DNA of 64,000 nucleotides from Chrysaora quinquecirrha (taxonomy: Eukaryota > Cnidaria > Scyphozoa > Semaeostomeae > Pelagiidae), in contig JACTAT010000276.1 in NCBI GenBank assembly GCA_014526335.1, positions 248,001-312,000 on the forward strand, given 5' to 3'. The notes beneath the pieces were generated by a model, which saw nothing but the letters and a program-made list of their open reading frames with translations, was not told the DNA's origin and did no database searches. The position numbers were made by a program, and so were the translations under genes. This document shows positions 58,126 to 64,000 of this stretch, in pieces (the first letter of the stretch is position 1; the number at the start of each line of letters is the position of its first letter).

Positions 58126-59035
58126 ATTTTAACCCTTTGGTATCGACTTTCTGGCTATCGCTATCGAATCCATGAAAAGCAAAACGACAAAATGCAAAAT
58201 ATTTCACCTGAAACAACATTATGTTCAAAGCCTTAACATGTAAGGTTAATATCACATCAAACACAATATCATTTGTACCACTTGTATAAACTTCTTCGTT
58301 TCACTCCGCCGTGTATCGGCAGCAATTCACTTTCTTTATGTTACCTATTTATTCATCTATCTCATAATAAGAGCATTCCTTTGTATGGCCTCATGTGCCA
58401 CCAGATCAACTGGCTAACTGCGCTAATCACTGAGGAGCTTTACTTCGATCTGCTGCTGACAAAATTTTCGTTCTTCTTATTCCTGATATTCCCTTATGGG
58501 CTTAATGCCAAAATAGCAGGACGAAAGCTTGGCTGTTAAAAGCCAATGCGGCTTCAAGATGAGTTTAAGGTAACAGTCGACATGAAAGCGGACAGCGAGT
58601 GCGGATAACAACATCGAGAATTTTAGATTGCGCTCATTGACATTACAAATGAGTCTAGTCGGAGAGCTACTGAAGCCCGTTGTCTGCAGAAACATGGTTA
58701 CGTAAAGGAGCAACGAAAATATAAATTCTTTTCTTGTGGACAGCGCTTGTGATTCGGAAGCTTTTCCAGAGCAGGCGGTGCGGTTGGAGTACGCTGGATC
58801 CGCGATAGGAGCTATTATTGCAGCCAGTAGCCACCCATTCAGAAAGGGAGATTACTGGCATGTTAATGTCAGAATTCGATTATATCAGACTAGAAGCTGG
58901 TGCCTTTAACACACTCTCGCTTGGATTGCTCGCTGTATCCCCTAGCTGACTGGTGCAAAAGACATCATACTACTTTCTTCAGCTTTGCATTTGGATTCCA
59001 ATCACATTTATTTATGTCAACAGAACAGTAATTGC
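58126..59035. other. Spacer without recognised features
   Basis: Contains frames of 60-99 codons on both strands without domains. No gene supported. Confidence 0.4.
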
Positions 59036-59039
59036 GATT

Positions 59040-59495
59040 ATCATTTTGCCATTGTGATTATGATCACGATGATCATGATGAAGATTATGATTATGGTTAA
59101 TTTTGTAGTTCTTTTTAGTTTATTCCTCTGATAATTATCTAATTTTTAATGGAATTATCATTAATTCATTTACAGTATTCCATTTTTCTATAAATCGGGT
59201 GATTGCAATGACGATCACGCGGGCCATGATGATGATGATGGTTGTGGTAGTAGTAGTGGTGGTGGTGATTATGATTGTGATTATGATTGTGATTATGATG
59301 ATCATGACAATACCCATAACCAGGTAACTTTATAGTTCTTTATTCACCCTCTGATAATTCTCCATTTTTAATAGAATTATCACTAATCACTGATACTGTT
59401 TCTCTATAAATAGGGATTAATGATCAAAATGATGATCACGATGATGATGATGATGATGATTATGATGATCATGACAATACCGATAACCAGGTAAC
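59040..59495. repeat. (GAT)n-rich simple repeats in a ~170-190-bp tandem arrangement
   Basis: GATGATGATGATGG and GATTATGATTGTGATTATGA tracts alternate with a unique piece (CTCTGATAATT, TTTTTAATGGAATTATCA, TTTCTATAAAT). The set GATGATCATGACAATACC with ATAACCAGGTAACTTT appears at about 59297 and 59467. Three partial copies are present. Confidence 0.78.
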
Positions 59496-59770
59496 TTTTT
59501 TTATGTAAGTTCTCTATAAAGTAAAAGAATGAACCGTAACTATTTCAAATTTTGCAGTTGCTTGTTTAAGGAGCTTGAAATTGCGGCCTTCTTGGCTGTG
59601 ATTTTTACATTACAATGAAAAAAACAACATTTTAAAAATTTACATCCTAAGGAGAAGAAAACAATTTTACCTTACGTAGCCGAATATTATTGAAAAGTTA
59701 GAAAAGAAAAGTAAAAAGTAAAGTAAAAATGCTGTTTCTGACTCTACTACTAGCCTAGGGCTACTCAGTC

Positions 59771-60008
59771 GACTTTACACTTTAACCCTGGTCTGGATGC
59801 ATATAGCATATACAAGGGTGCAGCCACACACAGCGCTCATAACTACCGACCAGGTACCCATTTATACACCTGGGTAGAGAGAGGCACATTTGTGTTAACA
59901 ACTTGCCCAAGGTTGTTATCTCTGCAATCACAAGTGGAAAGACCGTGGCTCGAACCCACAACATTCTCGTTGTGAGCCCAGCACGCTAACCACTGCGTCA
60001 CAGAGACC
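59771..60008 (-). mobile_element. tRNA-derived SINE with a conserved central domain
   Basis: On the minus strand, a tRNA-like head has an A box ACGCAGTGGTTAGCGTG and a B box GGGTTCGAGCC. The body follows with CCTTGGGCAAGTTGTTAAC and CTACCCAGGTGTATAAATGG then GTACC. As I recall, this body phrase is the deeply conserved central domain (Nin-type) shared by SINEs of cnidarians, molluscs and amphioxus; the family name should be checked. The 3' tail near 59771 is not clearly defined. Confidence 0.75.
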
Positions 60009-61088
60009 ACAAATGCGTGTAATGCCAAGGTGAAATCCTAGGCTGTAGGGTTTTGAACCTGAAGAGTGTCATTTTTCTCAGATGTGGTCACATTGTCAAC
60101 TAAGTAAGAAGAACTTTTTAAGTAAGAAGTGTCTTCTTGTGACATACATTGTACAGGGGACGGTCAAAGAGCTTCCTCCAATACTCGAAGAAAAGAACGC
60201 GGGGCCCTGTGTGTAGCTAATATTTTTTGTTTTCAACCCCCGGTCTCATGACAACATGATGCCTGGTCGTAGGACCGTTACGTTCTCTGGACTTGACTTG
60301 AGCCCACCCCCACATGTGATGTGATACAAACAAAATTTGAGCTTCATCGGGCTAGTCCTGCACCTTGGAAATTTTTTTTGGAAAAATCATCGACTCGACC
60401 TATCTTCTTCCCATCCAAACCAAAGCAAGCATTATAGAAACTCTCTCAATGACGTTCCTTTCAAGCTCAGTTCCGAAATTTGTCAGATAACAAAATTGAT
60501 GTTTCCTTCTTATTATGCCCAGTAATGTGTATCAATTTTGTTTAATAATATTACGCATTTATATTTATTTCCTATTATAAGTAAAAGGCGATTAAAATTT
60601 GTAAAAAATGCTTTTTTGAAGAGACTTTAACTTATTTCAAATTATTAGATGTTCCTTTATTAATTTTAGCTTTTTGTTAAAACTTGCGATCTTGTTAAAC
60701 TAAGATTCAAGTGATTGGAGTATCTGTTTTGATTAAGAGCCTCCCCAGCCATGCAAAATGCAATTAATAGCCCTTCAAATATATAGATAACCATCTTGTA
60801 CCTTTGTTTCGAAATTTTGCGGGAAATTACCATCTTCTTTAAGACAGAAATTGGAATTTCATTGAATAATGGTGGTCTTGTAGGCGAATAAGCCTTTTGC
60901 TTTTCTGTTTCAGAATATCATCGCTACAAAGGTTGTTTTGTGTATTCGCTGGTGACTGCATTATTTTTCGGGATTGCAGCGCAGAATACTGTATTTGTTG
61001 TTCGCTTATCAACATTCTTTGTCATCACAAGGTATTTTCTTTATTAAGTAGCTACAATTTACTTTCTTACATCGAATTGCATTTTCAG
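60009..61088. other. Spacer without recognised features
   Basis: AT-rich unique sequence with short frames only (62-87 codons). Confidence 0.45.
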
Positions 61089-61090
61089 TA

Positions 61091-61455
61091 CACGTTTTTT
61101 TTTATAATGAACCTTTGGTCTGAGTTGAGGCTGGAGTTCCTTAATTTTTCAACAAAATGAGGCTGAAAGTTCCTTATACTGTTGCTTGTCGTGTGATATG
61201 TATAAATACTAATTTTTGCAGCAAATTCATAGAAACTATTCTTCATTTCTAACTTTGAGTATAAATGGAGCCTTTTGGGGAAGAACGATGGGAAATATAT
61301 TATACTTTTGTTCCTTTACGTGCTAACCCTCTTGTTCTTTAAGAAAGAGTTTCTTAGTTTTTCATCCGAGCCTCGCCAGTTCCTTAAAGTTCCTTATTTT
61401 TTTGGAAATTTTCAGCCTCGAGTTCCTTATAAAGGTGTTCCTTATAAAAAACGTG
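61091..61455. mobile_element. Tc1/mariner-type MITE, copy 4 (365 bp)
   Basis: Ends CACGTTTTTTTTTATAATGA and, reversed, CACGTTTTTTATAAGGAACA, each flanked by TA. GTTCCTTA words recur inside, as in copy 1 at 34490-34891. The two copies share end sequence and internal words in different arrangement. Confidence 0.75.
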
Positions 61456-61457
61456 TA

Positions 61458-62628
61458 TTGAATCGTGTGATATTTAACAACTGCTGTTGGCTGAAAAGTT
61501 CTTTTCTGTGATGCTGTGTCTTACTTGATTTGGATATTTATCTACCTCATTACACAATCAGCAAAGCCTCATAAGAGTCCTGCATGCATTTTTTATGATC
61601 ATTGATAACTGGCTAAAAAATGTATATGTACAAGATTTTGAGTACTAAATGTTTCTTAAAAGTTTCTTAAGGACTGAGTGAAAGTTAAATCTTAGTTAAA
61701 TCTTTATTTCTTGAATTGTGCCGTGCAATGAGTATTATTTGGTACCACAAGCTGTCTAGAAATTACAAGCAAATACTATTGCCATTGAAGTAGGGTTAAA
61801 TTTACAGAAAGATTTCAGAGTTATTAAGTTTTGGCGATCTTAGAGTCAGAGTTTCTTAAAGGATAAACAGGTGTATACTTGAGAAACCCTTGATCTCCAC
61901 TAGGTGAAATCATTCCTTCAAAGAGCTTTTGTGACAAAGATTAGAACATCTACTTTTGTCATTCTCTGTGACGAAAAGACGAACGGAAAATGCAGTACTG
62001 CGCATGTGTAGCTAGCTAAAAAATTACCCTTTGCCACAAGGAATTTCTCGTAGCAGCTTAAACTTCAATCGGTAAAAGAATGTAGTGTATTATGCATGCT
62101 ACGTTTTATGCTTCTATCAAAACTAATACCCGAGCATTTTTGTCAAGTAATAATCTGACTTACTGTCCGTTTCTCCGAGGGTGGCCATTGTTTAAAGTGT
62201 CCGACAATCGTGACGTGATCCCACCGTAGTTAAAAAAATGATTGCTATGCCTTTAGGTAGCAGTTTAATAAACGCATATTAAACGAAACAGGAATTGTGA
62301 AGTAGAACTTATTCAAAGACGACAATCTTCAATGGCTGAAATTACGTGGTCGGTTGTTATCGTTTGCCTTCAGTGCTGATTCAGTCGATAAAAGTCGCTT
62401 AAACGATTAAAGGTTTCGGGGCTCGTTTTTAGCTTCGTAAGCTCATTGCTGCTTTTTTGAATTAGCTAATCATCAAAATTATCTTTAAATGCTTTCTACT
62501 TACCAGTGAGGCAATTTAAATTCCTCTGAAGTTTCTGTTACTAATGGGTCCGTGTTTCATATCGGATAGGATCAATATGGCCGCCAACAGCCAAAGTGCA
62601 TGTGTGTTCGATCCTCCCGAGTGACACT
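61458..62628. other. Spacer without recognised features
   Basis: Unique sequence; no frame above 80 codons that is not incidental. Confidence 0.45.
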
Positions 62629-62908
62629 CCATGAATTGGTCAAACATTGTTGGTCAAAAACAGTTGAGATTTGATGTAAAGGCAATGTTTGACTGTTTGG
62701 CCCCATCTAAAAGCATTGTTTTGCAAGCCAAAATAAGCTTAAATTGTTGCACATTTTGGAATATTTCAAAAGCACTGTTCCTGTTTCTTAATGCCAGCAA
62801 AATATGTTTGTCAAGCGATGGTTTACGACGGCAAAAAGGTCAAATGTTTTGCTTGATAAGCAAATTTCAAATGTTTGACGAACATTGTTTAATCGTTTAG
62901 CTAGGGTT
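62629..62908. mobile_element. Degenerate Harbinger-type MITE
   Basis: GGTCAAACATTGTTGGTC on the left and, inverted, GAACATTGTTTAATCGTTTAGCTAGG on the right resemble the ends of the MITE at 51274-51653, with internal AATGTTTGAC words. The terminal GGCCCTGG is lost on the left and changed on the right. Confidence 0.55.
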
Positions 62909-64000
62909 TGCATTGGGGCTACGCTGTTTCGCTATGGCTACGCTGGTTTTGTTTTTTGCGTAACTTAGGGTGGGTTGGAATGGAACAAATCCTGAAAATT
63001 TCAGAATTGCTAGACTCTGAATGGATTCGTGTTTGATTGGTGTTGAATTCAGAAGACGGCAGATATTTCCATAGGTTTGCAAGGCCTTGAGCCTTTTACT
63101 CCACATGTGCATATCTAGAGGGTCAAGCACAAAAATCCCGAGCAGTTTATGATTCTTATCGAATTCATGAGCGCTTGGGTCATTCTGAGATTCCTTCAAA
63201 TCGATGGATTCGATTTTCTTTATTGAGAAGTTTTCATTGTTGCCTGAAGGCAAAAGTTGTGGTCAGCCAGTGGCGTGGCTCCTAATTGTCAAGACGAGGG
63301 TCTGTCGTGTTAACATAATAAAAGTGCATTTAAGTAAATCTTAAAATGAAATTAAGAAACTAATAGAATTAAACTGATACGTTATTAAAACATCGTGCAT
63401 GTCTGGAGGTCTGGGATAGCTGAAATTTAAGCTCAATTAAGCATATTGATAAAGCAATTTAACTTTTTTAGTTTATTGTACGATCATACTTATTTATGGA
63501 TAAGCTTGATCCTTATGCCCAAAGCGTCTCTACGTTTGCCTTATCTAAAGAATTTCGTATTGGTTGAAAGAGAAAGACTTAACTATTGGGACATTATTTT
63601 GCTTTTAATTACAAATGTTTACATGTACAATTGATGTTTTGTGGTTTTCCTGTTGTTCGCCGCTTTTTAAGTTTGCTTGCCGCAATGTTTTCAACCCCTG
63701 GCTATGTTAAGCATTACCAAGGCTGCCAAACCATCAGTAACGTATTCAAACTATGTTCAAACTATCGCAGTAACATATTCAAGCCATTTTTCTTTTCTTG
63801 GGGTTGCAGCTCCAAAAAATTTGAAAAAATTCTGCAGAGGCAATATTTATGCAAAATCTGCAAAGCTGTTCCACAATTGCCCCATCAGTCAAAATACTGT
63901 CTTATTATATCGTATTATTACCGTGCGAGTCAGAGGATAAATATTGTCTTTCCCTGCCCCCTTGGCTAAGCATTTGCGAAAACAAATGGTCGCTTTAAAC
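62909..64000. other. Right end of the window, unassigned
   Basis: A minus-strand frame of 118 codons (62897-63253) overlaps the degenerate MITE and shows no domain I recognise. Plus-strand frames of 62-127 codons at 63446-63969 overlap one another and look incidental. No gene can be supported. Confidence 0.4.

Noticed and set aside
62897..63253. 118-codon frame on the minus strand as a gene
   Set aside because: Overlaps MITE debris, has no recognisable domain, splice or polyadenylation context.

Overview
The window reads as nuclear DNA of an invertebrate animal. It is AT-rich, gene-poor and dominated by repeats, with short intron-containing and intronless genes. The intronless class A GPCR genes, a membrane C-type lectin, an Academ-type DNA transposon, many MITEs and a hammerhead ribozyme inside a tRNA-like SINE together suggest a cnidarian, most likely a stony coral. 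That placement is inference; no marker gene proves it. No bacterial operon, CRISPR array or complete functional tRNA was found.

Layout. 1-7.4 kb: an interspersed satellite of about 162 bp plus longer duplicated blocks. 7.4-7.9 kb: a possible LTR. 8.1-14.25 kb: two related tandem arrays (79-bp and 112-bp units) built from perfect dyads around a constant CTTAACCAG core. 15.0-21.0 kb: a nearly whole 5.9-kb DNA transposon with 355-bp terminal inverted repeats. It encodes two zinc-finger-like motifs, an XPG/FEN1-like nuclease and a C-terminal Cys-rich finger, and is broken by two frameshifts. 21.0-21.9 kb: an inverted minisatellite. 21.9-23.7 kb: more of the first satellite, ending in a foldback. 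23.7-24.9 kb: a non-autonomous hAT element with a perfect 8-bp target duplication. 25.4-31.3 kb: tRNA-like repeats and two copies of a 2.1-kb tandem unit carrying a 51-bp minisatellite.

32.6-41 kb: two tandem paralogous GPCR genes on the minus strand inside a segmental duplication. Between and around them lie inverted repeats, a mariner-type MITE and a tRNA-like SINE carrying a complete hammerhead ribozyme. 41-45 kb: minisatellites and LINE debris. 45.9-47.0 kb: a third, unrelated GPCR on the plus strand, whose C-terminal tail is cut off by one missing base. 50.9-54.5 kb: three exons of a type I membrane C-type lectin, with MITEs and a simple repeat in its introns; its signal-peptide exon was not found. 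54.5-64 kb: MITEs, one SINE with a conserved central domain, LINE debris and otherwise featureless DNA.

The genes point to cell-surface sensing (three receptors and a lectin). Everything else I can explain is mobile or tandemly repeated DNA. The strongest candidates for something new are the SINE with built-in hammerhead and the covarying dyad satellite.
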